A stretch of DNA of 64,000 nt from Actinomycetales bacterium (GCA_016710385.1 JADJVX010000018.1:802435-866434), one strand, 5' to 3'. Shown: positions 43,783 through 53,343, numbered from the stretch's first letter. Translations and numbers: made by a program. Notes: generated from the letters alone by a model not told the origin.

Positions 43783-44889
43783 TCAGCCTTCCAGGCCAAG
43801 CGCCGCTGCGGCGGAGTAGGCATCGACGGGGATGCGGGTGGGGGTCACCTCGGAGCCGTCGGCCCGGCGCAACGCCCATTGCGGGTCCTTGAGACCGTGC
43901 CCGGTGACCGTGCACACGATGCGCACCCCGGGCGGGACCGCCCCGGCCTCGGCCGACATGAGCAAGCCGGCCACGGACGCGGCCGAGCCCGGTTCGACGA
44001 AGACTCCCTCGTGCGCCGACAGGATGCGGTGGGCGGCGAGAATCTGTTCGTCGGTGACCGCCTCGATCCGCCCGCCCGAGTCGTCGCGCGCGGCCACGGC
44101 CTGAGCCCAGGACGCCGGATTGCCGATCCGGATCGCCGTCGCGATGGTTTCGGGCTGGTCGACCGGGTGGCCCAGGACGATCGGCGCGGCACCGGCGGCC
44201 TGGAAGCCCCACATTTGCGGCAGATGCGTGGCCGGACCACCCGTGGCCGCTGCCCCGACTCCGCCCGGTGTGCCACCGGCATACTCGCGGTAGCCCTGCC
44301 AGTAGGCGGTGATGTTGCCCGCGTTCCCGACCGGAAGGCAGTGGATCTCGGGGGCATCGCCGAGGGCGTCGACGATCTCGAAGGCGGCCGTCTTCTGACC
44401 CTCGATCCGCGCGGGATTGACCGAGTTGACCAGCTCGACCGGATAGGACTCGGCGAGTTTGCGTGCGACGTTGAGGCAGTCGTCGAAGTTGCCCTCGACC
44501 TGCAGCAGGGTCGCCCCGTGGGCGATCGCCTGTGACAACTTGCCCATGGCGATCTTGCCGTCCGGCACGAGCACCGCGCAGGCCATTCCGGCCTTGGTGG
44601 CATAGGCCGCCGCGCTGGCGCTGGTGTTGCCGGTCGAGGCGCAGATGACGGCCCTGGCGCCATTGCGAGCCGCGACCGAGATCGCCGTCGTCATGCCGCG
44701 GTCCTTGAAGGAGCCGGTCGGGTTGAGTCCTTCGTACTTGAGGTAAACCTCGGCACCGACCCGCTCGGACAGGTATGCCGCGGGGATGAGTGGGGTGCCG
44801 CCCTCCAGCAGGGTGACGGTCGGGGCTGCTGCGAGCATCGGCAACCGATCGGCATACTCGCGGATGACTCCGCGCCACTGGTGAGCCAT
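43783..44889 (-). CDS. thrC: Threonine synthase
   Basis: 368-residue PLP enzyme turning O-phosphohomoserine into threonine. The PLP lysine lies in LNPTGSFKDRGMTTAI near 60, the phosphate-binding loop is PVGNAGNITAYWQGY, and the Ser/Gly-rich STGNTSASAAAYA loop is present. The ATG at 44889 comes one base after the hom stop with GGAAGG upstream, so it is coupled with hom. Confidence 0.95.
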   Translation of the reverse strand: MAHQWRGVIREYADRLPMLAAAPTVTLLEGGTPLIPAAYLSERVGAEVYLKYEGLNPTGSFKDRGMTTAISVAARNGARAVICASTGNTSASAAAYATKAGMACAVLVPDGKIAMGKLSQAIAHGATLLQVEGNFDDCLNVARKLAESYPVELVNSVNPARIEGQKTAAFEIVDALGDAPEIHCLPVGNAGNITAYWQGYREYAGGTPGGVGAAATGGPATHLPQMWGFQAAGAAPIVLGHPVDQPETIATAIRIGNPASWAQAVAARDDSGGRIEAVTDEQILAAHRILSAHEGVFVEPGSAASVAGLLMSAEAGAVPPGVRIVCTVTGHGLKDPQWALRRADGSEVTPTRIPVDAYSAAAALGLEG

Positions 44890-44890
44890 G

Positions 44891-46270
44891 TCAGACACCT
44901 TCCACACGCATGACGGAGTTGACGCCGCGGACGATCGGCAGCGCGGCGAGGGCGTCGACCGTGGCCGACAGGGCCGCGTCCGGCGCGGCATGGGTGACGA
45001 CGACGAGGCTGGCCCGCGCCGAGGCGCGCCCCTCGCCTGGGGCGTCCGGGTCGGCGGGCAGCTGCTGCTGGCGCACCGTCTCGATGGAGACCTCGTGGTC
45101 GGCGAACGCGGTCGCCACCTGGGCCAGGACGCCCGGCCGATCCGCGACGTCGAGGCTGATGTGATAGCGGGTGAGCGCCTGCCCCATATCCAGGACCGGC
45201 AGATCGGCATACGCGCTCTCCCCCGGGCCACGGCCGCCGCCGACCCGGTGCCGCGCGACGGCGACGATGTCGCCGAGCACCGCACTGGCCGTCGGGTCGC
45301 CACCGGCGCCCCGGCCGTAGAACATCAACTGGCCGGCCGCATCGGCTTCGACGAAGACCGCGTTGAAGGCCTCGCGCACGCCGGCCAAGGGGTGGCGGCG
45401 CGGCAGCATCGCCGGGTGCACCCGCACGGACACCCCGCCCGAGGTGGGTCCGTTGACCCCATCGTGCGCGTCGACCCGCTCACAGATCGCCAGCAGCTTG
45501 ACGACGCAATCCATGTCGTTGGCCGCCTGGATGTCGGCCGCGGTGACCTCGGTGATGCCCTCGCGGTGCACATCGCGCCCCGACACGCGGGTGTGGAAAG
45601 CCAGCGAGGCGAGGATCGCCGCCTTGGCCGCGGCGTCGAAGCCCTCGACATCGGCCGTGGGGTCGGCCTCGGCATACCCGAGGGCCTGCGCCTGGCTGAC
45701 CGCCTCGGCGAACCCCGCTCCCGTCGTGTCCATCTTGTCGAGCACGTAGTTGGTCGTGCCGTTGACGATGCCGATGACCTTGCGGACGCTGTCGCCGGCG
45801 AGCGACTCGCGCAGCGGGCGCAGCAGCGGGATCGCCCCCGCGACCGCAGCCTCGTAGTAGAGATCGACGCCGTGCTCGCGCGCGGCGGCATAGAGGGTGG
45901 GACCGTCCTCGGCGAGCAGGGCCTTGTTGGCGGTGACGACCGAGGCGCCGGCCTGCATGGCCGCGAGGATGAGCGCACGCGCGGGCTCGATGCCGCCGAT
46001 GACCTCGACGACAATGTCGGCGCGAGTCACCAGCTCGGCCGAGTCGGTCGTGAACAGGGCGGGATCGACGCCGACCTCGGGGCGGCTGCGGCCGGCCCGG
46101 CGCACGCCGATGCCGACCAGCTGCAAGGGCCGCCCGACCCGCGCGGTGAGATCGGCGGCGTGCTCGGTCAGCAGGCGAACGACCGCTGAGCCGACGACAC
46201 CGCAGCCGAGCAGCGCGACCCGCAGGGGCACGACCCCCTGGGCGCTCTGTTCATGAGTCTCATGAGTCAC
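44891..46270 (-). CDS. hom: Homoserine dehydrogenase with ACT domain
   Basis: 459 residues. Rossmann motif VALLGCGVVGSAVVRLL near 19, the substrate-binding part with TNYVLDKMDTTG and GYAEADPTADVEGFDAAAK (catalytic Lys), and a C-terminal ACT domain from about 370 (YHISLDVADRPGVLAQVATAFADH) expected to bind threonine for feedback control. GTG start. It follows lysA after 19 bases, so lysine and threonine synthesis from aspartate semialdehyde are linked. Confidence 0.95.
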   Translation of the reverse strand: MTHETHEQSAQGVVPLRVALLGCGVVGSAVVRLLTEHAADLTARVGRPLQLVGIGVRRAGRSRPEVGVDPALFTTDSAELVTRADIVVEVIGGIEPARALILAAMQAGASVVTANKALLAEDGPTLYAAAREHGVDLYYEAAVAGAIPLLRPLRESLAGDSVRKVIGIVNGTTNYVLDKMDTTGAGFAEAVSQAQALGYAEADPTADVEGFDAAAKAAILASLAFHTRVSGRDVHREGITEVTAADIQAANDMDCVVKLLAICERVDAHDGVNGPTSGGVSVRVHPAMLPRRHPLAGVREAFNAVFVEADAAGQLMFYGRGAGGDPTASAVLGDIVAVARHRVGGGRGPGESAYADLPVLDMGQALTRYHISLDVADRPGVLAQVATAFADHEVSIETVRQQQLPADPDAPGEGRASARASLVVVTHAAPDAALSATVDALAALPIVRGVNSVMRVEGV

Positions 46271-46289
46271 GGTGCACCATCATCCCCGA

Positions 46290-47726
46290 TCACCAGACAT
46301 CGAGAGCCAGGAGGTCCTCGATGGTTTCGCGGCGCACGATGACGCGGGCCTGACCGTCGGTGACGGCGATGACCGGCGGGCGCGGCGTGTGGTTGTACTG
46401 GCTGGACAGCGCCCGGCAATAGGCACCGGTGCCGGGGACCGCGATGAGGTCTCCGGGGGCAATGTCGGCCGGCAGATATTCGTCCATGACGACGATGTCG
46501 CCGCTCTCGCAGTGCTTGCCGACCACGCGAGCCACCCGCGGTGCCGCCCCACCCACCCGGTTGGCCAGCGTGCAGGAATAGTCGGCGTCGTAGAGCGCGG
46601 TGCGGACGTTGTCGCTCATCCCCCCGTCGACCGCAACATAGAGCCGGTGGGCCCGGTCGTTGACCTGCACGTCCTTGACGGTGCCGACGGTATAGAGGGT
46701 GAACGTGCTCGGTCCGACGATCGACCGGCCCGGCTCGATCGAGATCCGCGGCACGGTGGCTCCCGGCACGGCGTCGGCCAGCGGCTTGAGCTCCCGGCGC
46801 ACCACCCCGGCGAGCTGGTCGCCGAGCTCGGCTGGGGTCATCGGGGTGTGCTGGCTGGTGTAGGACATGCCGTAGCCGCCGCCGAGGTCCATCTCCGGCA
46901 TGAGGTAGCCGTGCTCCGTCGCCACCTTGACATGCAGTTCGACCAGGCGCCGAGCAGCGATCTCGAAACCGCTCACGTCGAAGATCTGACTGCCGATGTG
47001 GCTGTGCAGGCCCAGGAGGGCGAGCCGGTCCTCGGCGAGCACGGCCAGCACGGCCGCCTCGGCCTGCCCCCCGGCCAGGCTGAAGCCAAACTTCTGGTCC
47101 TCGTGGGCGGTCGCGATGAACTCGTGCGTGTGCGCCTCGACTCCCACGGTCACGCGCACCATCACCGGCGCCACGACATCGAGCTCGGCGGCGATGGCCG
47201 CGACCCGCTCGATCTCCTGGAAGGAGTCCAGGACGATGCGGCCCACCCCGTATCGCAACCCGGCGCGGATCTCTTCGGCACTCTTGTTGTTGCCATGCAT
47301 CCCGATCCGGGCACCGGGGAAGGCCACTCGCATGGCCACCGACAGCTCACCGAGCGAGCACACGTCCAGGCAGAGGCCCTCGTCCATGACCCATTGCGCG
47401 ACGGCCGAGCACAGGAACGCCTTGCCGGCGTAGTAGACGTCGGCTCCGGCCAGAGTGCGCTCGAACGGCGCGGTGAACTCGTCGCGGAAGGCCCGCGCCC
47501 GACGCCGGAAGTCCTCTTCGTCCACGATGTATGCCGGGGTGCCGAAGTCACGGGCCAACTCGGTGGCCGACACCCCGGCCACGGCCAACGCTCCCCCGGC
47601 GTCCCGGGTGACCCCCTGGGACCAGAGTTGCGGCGGCAAGGCCATGACATCGTCCGGATAGGGCAGCCACTGGGGCGCTGCCCCGTAGCCCTCGGCATGC
47701 AGGGCCCCGGCCTCGTGTGCGCGCAT
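46290..47726 (-). CDS. lysA: Diaminopimelate decarboxylase
   Basis: 478-residue PLP enzyme of the alanine-racemase fold that forms lysine from meso-diaminopimelate. Seen: DVYYAGKAFLCSA with the PLP lysine near 100, HGNNKSAEEIRAGL, GLHSHIGSQIFD, DLGGGYGMSY, ISIEPGRSIVGPS, and the late CESGDIVVMDEYLP with the catalytic Cys. The start is the ATG at 47726, three bases after the nrtL stop. First biosynthetic gene of the lysA-hom-thrC-thrB operon. Confidence 0.96.
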   Translation of the reverse strand: MRAHEAGALHAEGYGAAPQWLPYPDDVMALPPQLWSQGVTRDAGGALAVAGVSATELARDFGTPAYIVDEEDFRRRARAFRDEFTAPFERTLAGADVYYAGKAFLCSAVAQWVMDEGLCLDVCSLGELSVAMRVAFPGARIGMHGNNKSAEEIRAGLRYGVGRIVLDSFQEIERVAAIAAELDVVAPVMVRVTVGVEAHTHEFIATAHEDQKFGFSLAGGQAEAAVLAVLAEDRLALLGLHSHIGSQIFDVSGFEIAARRLVELHVKVATEHGYLMPEMDLGGGYGMSYTSQHTPMTPAELGDQLAGVVRRELKPLADAVPGATVPRISIEPGRSIVGPSTFTLYTVGTVKDVQVNDRAHRLYVAVDGGMSDNVRTALYDADYSCTLANRVGGAAPRVARVVGKHCESGDIVVMDEYLPADIAPGDLIAVPGTGAYCRALSSQYNHTPRPPVIAVTDGQARVIVRRETIEDLLALDVW

Positions 47727-47729
47727 GGC

Positions 47730-48488
47730 TCATATCCTTTCGCGGGCCACGATGCCCAGGCCGGACATTCCACGCTCCAAGACACTGGCCGTCGCGCCCG
47801 CGAGCAGCCTGGGTCCGAGCCCGCCGTCGGGCAGGTGCTGGGGCACCTCCCCCTCCCAGACCAGGTATGCCGTGGCGACGGCTTCCAGCGCCGCCCAGGC
47901 CTGCTCGGGCCGGCCGGCCGGATCCAGCCGTCGGGGCGCGTCCAGCAGGGCCGCCGCGAGGTCGGCTGTCGGTCCCGGCCGATCCAGAGCATCCGAGCCA
48001 TCCGAGACACCCGAGATACCCGCCGATTGGCCACAGGCGTCCGGTGCCGGAGGTATGCCGTCCGCCTCCTCCCAGCGACGTCCCACCGCGTCCCGACGCG
48101 CTCGTGAATAGGCCAACTGGAGCCGGAAGATCGGGTCGTCGAGAGTCAAGCGGGCCGCTGTGAAGGTTCCAGACGCGACTCGGGCAGCGTCCAATTCGGC
48201 CCCGGCGAGACCTTCGAGCCCTGCGACGACGGCTACCCGGGTCAGCCGGATGACGAGGGTGGCTCCCTCGGAACGGGAGTCGTCGAGCAGGAGAGCCAAT
48301 GCGTCGTCGGTCGCCACGGCATACCGGAGCTGTTCGGCATCGCACCCACTCCGGCCGGGTTGGGCGGTGCGCCACTGTCGCGCTCCCGCTCCAGCGCGGC
48401 GCAACGGGGCGGCATGACGGTCCCGGGCGAGCACTGCGATGCGCTGGGCCAGGTGCTCGAGCAGGTTGCCCGCGAGCACCGGTTCCAT
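47730..48488 (-). CDS. nrtL: ArgS-related anticodon-binding protein NrtL
   Basis: 252 residues that read as a DALR-type anticodon-binding helical bundle without a catalytic domain (EQLRYAVATDDALALLLDD, DDPIFRLQLAYSRARRDAV, the final RLLAGATASVLERGMSGLGI), similar to the C-terminus of arginyl-tRNA synthetase. This family lies before lysA in many actinobacteria and its role is not established. A tRNA-Arg gene lies 82 bases beyond its start on the other strand. A stretch of about 30 residues (near 145-175) is low-complexity. A TAAGCT hexamer is placed seven bases before the ATG. Confidence 0.78.
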   Translation of the reverse strand: MEPVLAGNLLEHLAQRIAVLARDRHAAPLRRAGAGARQWRTAQPGRSGCDAEQLRYAVATDDALALLLDDSRSEGATLVIRLTRVAVVAGLEGLAGAELDAARVASGTFTAARLTLDDPIFRLQLAYSRARRDAVGRRWEEADGIPPAPDACGQSAGISGVSDGSDALDRPGPTADLAAALLDAPRRLDPAGRPEQAWAALEAVATAYLVWEGEVPQHLPDGGLGPRLLAGATASVLERGMSGLGIVARERI

Positions 48489-48495
48489 GCCGGGC

Positions 48496-48501
48496 AGCTT
48501 A
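48496..48501 (-). promoter_or_regulatory. -10 box of a likely leaderless nrtL-lysA-hom-thr transcript
   Basis: On the minus strand TAAGCT ends seven bases before the nrtL ATG, and the spacer GCCCGGC has no ribosome site. If used, the whole lysine/threonine operon would start leaderless. Confidence 0.48.
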
Positions 48502-48570
48502 GGCTGATAGCCTCCTCCGGGCGCGACTTCCCAGCGGCCGAGAGAAACGGCTGATGGCGCAAGCTCGTCG

Positions 48571-48645
48571 GCCCCCGTAGCTCAGGGGATAGAGCACCGC
48601 CCTCCGGAGGCGGGGGCGCAGGTTCGAATCCTGCCGGGGGCACCA
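48571..48645 (+). tRNA. tRNA-Arg (anticodon CCG), CCA end encoded
   Basis: Acceptor GCCCCCG pairs with CGGGGGC (48635-48641). The D arm contains TAGCTCAGGGGATAGAGC. The anticodon stem is CCGCC/GGCGG with loop CTCCGGA, giving anticodon CCG (reads CGG, arginine). The T arm is CAGGTTCGAATCCTG, and discriminator A plus CCA follow. All arms pair. Confidence 0.96.
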
Positions 48646-48671
48646 CAGAGGGACTGAATCTCGGGCGAAGG

Positions 48672-49757
48672 TCACCCCGAAACCGAGTCGGCGTCATCAC
48701 CGACGAGCGGCCCAGGGTCGCGCTGGGTGGAGTCGCGGACCTCACCGACCAACTCCTCCAGCACATCCTCGAGGAAGACGACGCCGCGAATCTGCCCGTC
48801 GGGATCCTGCACCCGGGCGACGTGGCTGCCCGAGCGCTGCATCGTCGCGAGCACGTCCTCCACCTCGTCGGTGCTGGCCACGGTGGCCAACTGGCGCACC
48901 CGGGCCAGGGGCACCGGCGCATCCCAGTCCTGCTCCCCGGCATACAGGACGTCTTTGAGATGCAGATAACCAGAGAGCATCCCATCGGCGTCGCGGACCG
49001 GATAGCGCGAATAGCCCTTACGCGCGACGAGCCGTTCGACACGCGCTGGAGTGGCCTTCGGCCCGAGGGTGACGAGCCGCTCGATCGGCACGGCGACATC
49101 GCCGGCCGTCTTGTCGCTGAACTCCAGCGCGCTGCGCAGCAGCCCGTGCCGGCCCTTCTCGAGCAGCCCTTCCCGCCCGCTCTCCTCGACGATGTGCGCG
49201 ACCTCGTCGACGGTGAAGGCGGAGGTGATCTCGTCCTTCGGCTCGATCCGGAAGATGCCCCGCACCAGGGCCTTGGCGATGCGCTCCATGACCCGCACGA
49301 GTGGACGCAGCGTCGTCGCGACGAACAGCAACGACGGGACGAGCCACAGTGCCGCTCGGTCCGGCCCGGCGAGGGCGAGGTTCTTGGGGATCATCTCGCC
49401 GACAACCACGTGCAGATAGACGACCACGAGCAGGGCGCCCACGAGTGCCAACGCATCGACCGCCACCGGGCCAAAGGGCAGCATCGCGGTCCACGGCAAC
49501 AGCAGATGGTGCAGCGTCGACTCGGCAAGCGCGCCCAGTCCCACCGAGCACACGGTGATGCCGAGCTGGGCGGTGGCGAGCATCGACCCCATATGTCCGA
49601 GGGCCTGCAGACACGCTGCGGCTCGGGCGTTGCCGGCTGCGGCCAGTGGCTCCAGTGCGCTGCGCCGGGCTGCCATCGCGGCAAACTCGGCCCCCACGAA
49701 ATAGGCGTTGCCGAGCAGCAGTCCGAGCGAAATCCACAGCGAGACAGCTGTATTCAC
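48672..49757 (-). CDS. CNNM/CBS-pair membrane protein (HlyC/CorC family), second of pair
   Basis: 361 residues: a DUF21/CNNM membrane domain with three to four helices (ISLGLLLGNAYFVGAEFAAMA; TAQLGITVCSVGLGALAE; a helix with VVVYLHVVVGEMIPKNLAL), then a CBS pair (about 205-330: DVAVPIERLVTLGP; GSHVARVQDPDGQIRGVVFLEDVLEELVGEV). The C-terminal CorC_HlyC domain seen in the neighbouring gene is missing. Such proteins are linked to Mg2+/Co2+ efflux or membrane integrity. The GTG start overlaps the stop of the upstream paralogue (GTGA). Confidence 0.88.
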   Translation of the reverse strand: MNTAVSLWISLGLLLGNAYFVGAEFAAMAARRSALEPLAAAGNARAAACLQALGHMGSMLATAQLGITVCSVGLGALAESTLHHLLLPWTAMLPFGPVAVDALALVGALLVVVYLHVVVGEMIPKNLALAGPDRAALWLVPSLLFVATTLRPLVRVMERIAKALVRGIFRIEPKDEITSAFTVDEVAHIVEESGREGLLEKGRHGLLRSALEFSDKTAGDVAVPIERLVTLGPKATPARVERLVARKGYSRYPVRDADGMLSGYLHLKDVLYAGEQDWDAPVPLARVRQLATVASTDEVEDVLATMQRSGSHVARVQDPDGQIRGVVFLEDVLEELVGEVRDSTQRDPGPLVGDDADSVSG

Positions 49758-51088
49758 GGTGCCTCACCCGCTCCACGGGGGCCGTCGACCTCGTCCGACA
49801 CCGCTTCGAAGCGCACCCGCGCGACCCGCCGCCCCTCCATGCGGATCACCTGCAGCCGCCAGCCGGGAAGACTCACCGTGTCGTCGACCGTCGGCACGCG
49901 TCCCAGCGCCGCCATGACGAAACCACCAAGAGTTTCGTATGCCGGGTGCTCCGGCACGTGCGCCCCGATCCGGTGGGTGACCTCGTCGGGTCGCCACATG
50001 CCCGGCACCGACCACGCGCCGTCGGCGAGCTGATGGGCCGGCATCCGGGTGCGGTCGTCGTGCTCGTCGAGCACCTCCCCGACGATCTCCTCGACGACGT
50101 CCTCGAGCGTGACCAGCCCGGAGGTGCCGCCGTGTTCATCGACGACGACCGCCGTCTGCAAACCGGAGTCACGCAGATGTTCCAGCAGCGGCACGAGGCG
50201 GATCGTCTCGGGGACCAGCACCGGCTCGACCATGAGCGCCGACGCGGGCACGGTCGCCCGCCGCTTGCGGGGCACCGCGAGCGCCTTCTTGACATGCACC
50301 AGCCCGTCGACGTCGTCGATGTCCTCCCCCACGACCAGGAAGCGCGAGTGACCGGTGCGCCGGGTCAGCTCGATGACCTCCTGCGCCGACGCGGTGCGCG
50401 CGATCGAGACCGTGCGCACCCGCGGGGTCATGACATCGGCGGCGGTGCGCTCGAAGAAGGACAGCGAGCGGGTCGCCATGAGGGCCGTATCGGCGGCCAT
50501 GGTGCCGACCTCGGCCGAGCGGCGGATGAGGCTGGCCAGCTCCTGCGGGGTGCGCGCCCCGGACAACTCCTCCTGCGGCTCGATGCCGATGCCGCGCAGG
50601 AAGCCATTGGCCGAACCGTTGAGGGTCGCGATGAGCGGCTTGGCGATGATCGAGAAGGCCCGCACCGGCCCCGCGACGACCTTGCCGACCTCGAGCGGGG
50701 CTGAAATGCCGAGGAACTGCGGGAGCAACTCCCCGAACACCATCGAGAAGAGCGTCACGAGCACGAGTGCCGCCGTCGTCGCAGTCGGCTCCACCCAAGC
50801 GGCGGGCAGGACGGCCGCCAACGGGCCCGTGAGCATCAGCCCCAGGGAAGGCTGGGCGAGATAGCCGACCAGCAACGTGGTGAGGGTGATCCCCACCTGC
50901 GCGGCTGAGAGCTGAGTGGAAAGGGCTCGGAGAGAACGCAATACGCTGCCCGCGCGGGCGTCTCCGGCATCCAGGGCCCGCTGCACCGTCGGCCGGTCCA
51001 GGGCCACCAGCGAGAACTCCGTCGCGACGAAGACCGCGGTTCCGACAGTCAGGACGACCGCAGCGAGCAGGAGCAGCCACTCCACCAT
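49754..51088 (-). CDS. CNNM/CBS/CorC_HlyC-domain membrane protein, first of pair
   Basis: 444 residues: a DUF21/CNNM membrane domain (about 1-180, with FVATEFSLVALDRPTVQRAL and MVFGELLPQFLGISAPLEVGK), a CBS pair (about 205-330: DVMTPRVRTVSIARTAS; TAVVVDEHGGTSGLVTLEDVVEEIVGE), and the small C-terminal CorC_HlyC domain. It is the full-length member of an adjacent paralogue pair. GGAGGG precedes the ATG at 51088. Divergent from the ABC transporter genes. Confidence 0.9.
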   Translation of the reverse strand: MVEWLLLLAAVVLTVGTAVFVATEFSLVALDRPTVQRALDAGDARAGSVLRSLRALSTQLSAAQVGITLTTLLVGYLAQPSLGLMLTGPLAAVLPAAWVEPTATTAALVLVTLFSMVFGELLPQFLGISAPLEVGKVVAGPVRAFSIIAKPLIATLNGSANGFLRGIGIEPQEELSGARTPQELASLIRRSAEVGTMAADTALMATRSLSFFERTAADVMTPRVRTVSIARTASAQEVIELTRRTGHSRFLVVGEDIDDVDGLVHVKKALAVPRKRRATVPASALMVEPVLVPETIRLVPLLEHLRDSGLQTAVVVDEHGGTSGLVTLEDVVEEIVGEVLDEHDDRTRMPAHQLADGAWSVPGMWRPDEVTHRIGAHVPEHPAYETLGGFVMAALGRVPTVDDTVSLPGWRLQVIRMEGRRVARVRFEAVSDEVDGPRGAGEAP

Positions 51089-51290
51089 CAGCGGCCCTCC
51101 GTCGCGTGTCTGTTGGTTCGGTCGGGGCTGCGTGATGTTCGCCCCGCGACACGATAACCGGCCCTGGCGACTGGGGCGTGTCCCTGAGCGCACCCTGAAA
51201 CCACCCCGATATGCCCGGCCACCCCGGGCGGGCGCGCCCCAGCGGTGGTTGCATGGGACCTATGCCCGCTACCCAGATCGGTTCTCTCCC

Positions 51291-52334
51291 ATGACCGCCA
51301 CTGCCGTTGCGCCCTCGACGGCCCCCAGTGCCGGCGTCGTTCTCGAGGTCACCGACCTCACCAAGATCTTCGGCCAGTTGGCAGCCGTCGATCACCTGAC
51401 CTTCACCGTCCAACCCGCCCGGGTGACCGGATTCCTCGGCCCGAACGGTGCCGGCAAGACCACGACGATGCGCATGCTGCTCGGGCTGGTCGCCCCGACC
51501 TCGGGCACCGCGCTTATCGGGGGGCAGCGTTACCGCGACCTGCCCAACCCGATGCGCGTCGTGGGATCGGCCCTCGAAGCCACGAACTTCCACCCCGGCC
51601 GCAGCGGCCGCGACCACCTCCGCGTCCTGGCCGACGCCTCGGGCATTCCCACTCGCCGCGTCGACGAGATGCTCGACCTGGTCGGCATCCCGGCAGCGGC
51701 CCGGCAGCGTGCCGGCGGCTACTCGATGGGGATGCGCCAGCGGCTCGGGCTGGCCGCCGCGCTGCTCGGGGACCCAGCCGTCCTCATGCTCGACGAGCCG
51801 GCCAACGGCCTGGACCCCGAGGGAATCCGCTGGTTGCGTTCGTTCCTGCGCTACCTCGCCCACCAGGGCAAGACCATCCTGGTCTCCAGCCACATGCTCG
51901 CCGAGGCTGACCAGATCGTCGACGACGTCGTCATCATCGCCAACGGTCGCAGCGTGGCTCAGGGCTCGATGGCCGAGCTGCGCGGCGAACCCACAGTGTT
52001 CGCCCGGTCCTCGGACAACGCCGCTCTGGCCAGCGCCTTGACCGCCCGCGGGGTCCTGAGCACGCCCTCCGACGGCGGTCTCATCGCCAAGACCGCCGAC
52101 CCAGCGCGGGTCGGGGACATCGCCCTGGCCGCGGGCCTTCCGATCCACGAGTTGCACCCGTTGGCCTCCGACCTCGAGGACCTGTTCTTCCGGCTCACCG
52201 ACACCGTCGCCAATCGCAACCGCGGCGGCGACAGCGGGCCCGGCGGACCGCCGCCTTGGCAGCCACCGACGTCTAGCGCCAGTGCTCAGCCGCCCCTGCC
52301 CGTTGTCAGCTCGGAAGCCGGTGACCCCCGATGA
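51291..52334 (+). CDS. ABC transporter ATP-binding protein (drug/lantibiotic exporter type)
   Basis: 347 residues. Walker A GFLGPNGAGKTTTMRMLLG near 60, the Q-loop region, signature YSMGMRQRLGLAAALLG near 143, Walker B AVLMLDEPANGLDPEG, the H-loop HMLAEADQI, and a C-terminal part with a Pro/Ser tail of about 40 residues. Closest to the CcmA/BcrA-type class. Coupled to the following permease by ATGA overlap. A neighbouring regulator is not seen; the substrate is unknown. Confidence 0.92.
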   Translation: MTATAVAPSTAPSAGVVLEVTDLTKIFGQLAAVDHLTFTVQPARVTGFLGPNGAGKTTTMRMLLGLVAPTSGTALIGGQRYRDLPNPMRVVGSALEATNFHPGRSGRDHLRVLADASGIPTRRVDEMLDLVGIPAAARQRAGGYSMGMRQRLGLAAALLGDPAVLMLDEPANGLDPEGIRWLRSFLRYLAHQGKTILVSSHMLAEADQIVDDVVIIANGRSVAQGSMAELRGEPTVFARSSDNAALASALTARGVLSTPSDGGLIAKTADPARVGDIALAAGLPIHELHPLASDLEDLFFRLTDTVANRNRGGDSGPGGPPPWQPPTSSASAQPPLPVVSSEAGDPR

Positions 52335-53122
52335 CCGCCGCCATCACCTCGGAGTTCCGTAAGTTCTTCACTACCCGGCTGTGGTGGGGCATGGCGATCG
52401 GGGTCTTCCTCGCCGGGGCCGCCTTCGCTGCCCTATTCGCCCTGCTCGACCCGACCCCCGAAATGACCGGCGGGGTCGCTGTCCCCGACTTGAGCAATGC
52501 CAGCCGGGTCAACTCCGTCTACACCGGCGGGCTCTCGGTGTCTTACCTGATGACCTTGGCCATCGGCGTCATGACCATAGGCAGTGAGTACCGCCACAAG
52601 ACGATCACCAGCACGTTCCTCGCCACCCCCAAGCGAGCCAAGGTCATGGTCGCCAAGGTCGTGTCCCTGGCCGGCATCGGTGCCTTCTACGGCCTGGTCA
52701 GCCTGCTCGGGGCCGTCGGCATCGGTGCCAGCATCATCATCGCCCGGGGCTTCTCGCCCTTCCCCACCACGTCCATCTGGCGCACCCTGGCGCTGAGCCT
52801 GCTCGTGCTCGCCGTCTGGGCCCTCATTGGCCTGGGCGCCGGCATCCTCATCCCCAACCAAGTGGCCGCTTTGCTCGTGTCGATCGGCCTGGCGTGGATC
52901 GTCGAACCCCTCGTCGGCTTCCTCGTCGGGATGCAGAGTTGGGGCAAGGGCATCGCGCCCTACTTCCCCACGAATCTCACCACCGCTGTCCTGGACACCG
53001 GCTCGGCAGGGATGTCCTTCACCCCGCTCAGTTGGTGGACGGCGGCCCTCGTCCTCATCGGGTACGCCGCCGTCACGACCCTCATCGGGTCCTTCCTCAC
53101 GGTGCGACGCGACGTGAGCTGA
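52331..53122 (+). CDS. ABC-2 type transporter permease
   Basis: 263 residues and six hydrophobic segments (about 18-38, 70-88, 108-135, 152-172, 180-202, 235-255). After helix two comes IGSEYRHKTITSTFLATPKR, the cytoplasmic loop typical of ABC-2 permeases of bacteriocin or drug exporters. Translationally coupled to the ATPase gene. A strong terminator follows. Confidence 0.88.
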   Translation: MTAAITSEFRKFFTTRLWWGMAIGVFLAGAAFAALFALLDPTPEMTGGVAVPDLSNASRVNSVYTGGLSVSYLMTLAIGVMTIGSEYRHKTITSTFLATPKRAKVMVAKVVSLAGIGAFYGLVSLLGAVGIGASIIIARGFSPFPTTSIWRTLALSLLVLAVWALIGLGAGILIPNQVAALLVSIGLAWIVEPLVGFLVGMQSWGKGIAPYFPTNLTTAVLDTGSAGMSFTPLSWWTAALVLIGYAAVTTLIGSFLTVRRDVS

Positions 53123-53144
53123 ACGGCATACCGACGGAGGTCAA

Positions 53145-53186
53145 GACCACAACGCCCCCGGCCCTGCGGCCGGGGGCGTTGTGGTC
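53145..53186 (+). terminator. Strong terminator after the ABC exporter
   Basis: A 19-bp perfect stem (starting GACCACAACGCCCCCGGCC) with a four-base CTGC loop, 22 bases after the permease stop. This is a typical high-GC actinobacterial hairpin without a T-run. Confidence 0.82.
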
Positions 53187-53206
53187 TCACACACGCGCGA
53201 GACCCG

Positions 53207-53235
53207 TTCGCCCGGAAGTGGCCACGGGCTAGGCT
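53207..53235 (+). promoter_or_regulatory. Candidate kgd promoter
   Basis: TTCGCC at 53207-53212 and TAGGCT at 53230-53235 are spaced by 17 bases. This would give a transcript with a leader of about 100 bases before the kgd GTG. The -35 match is weak. Confidence 0.35.
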
Positions 53236-53343
53236 GGTGCGAGCCGACAGACCAGGTGGTCTGTCGTGCGCTGTCCTGATGCGCGGCAGCGATGTCCAGT
53301 GTTGTCCACGTCAACGTCGACGAACGAAAGAGGCGAGGCACCA

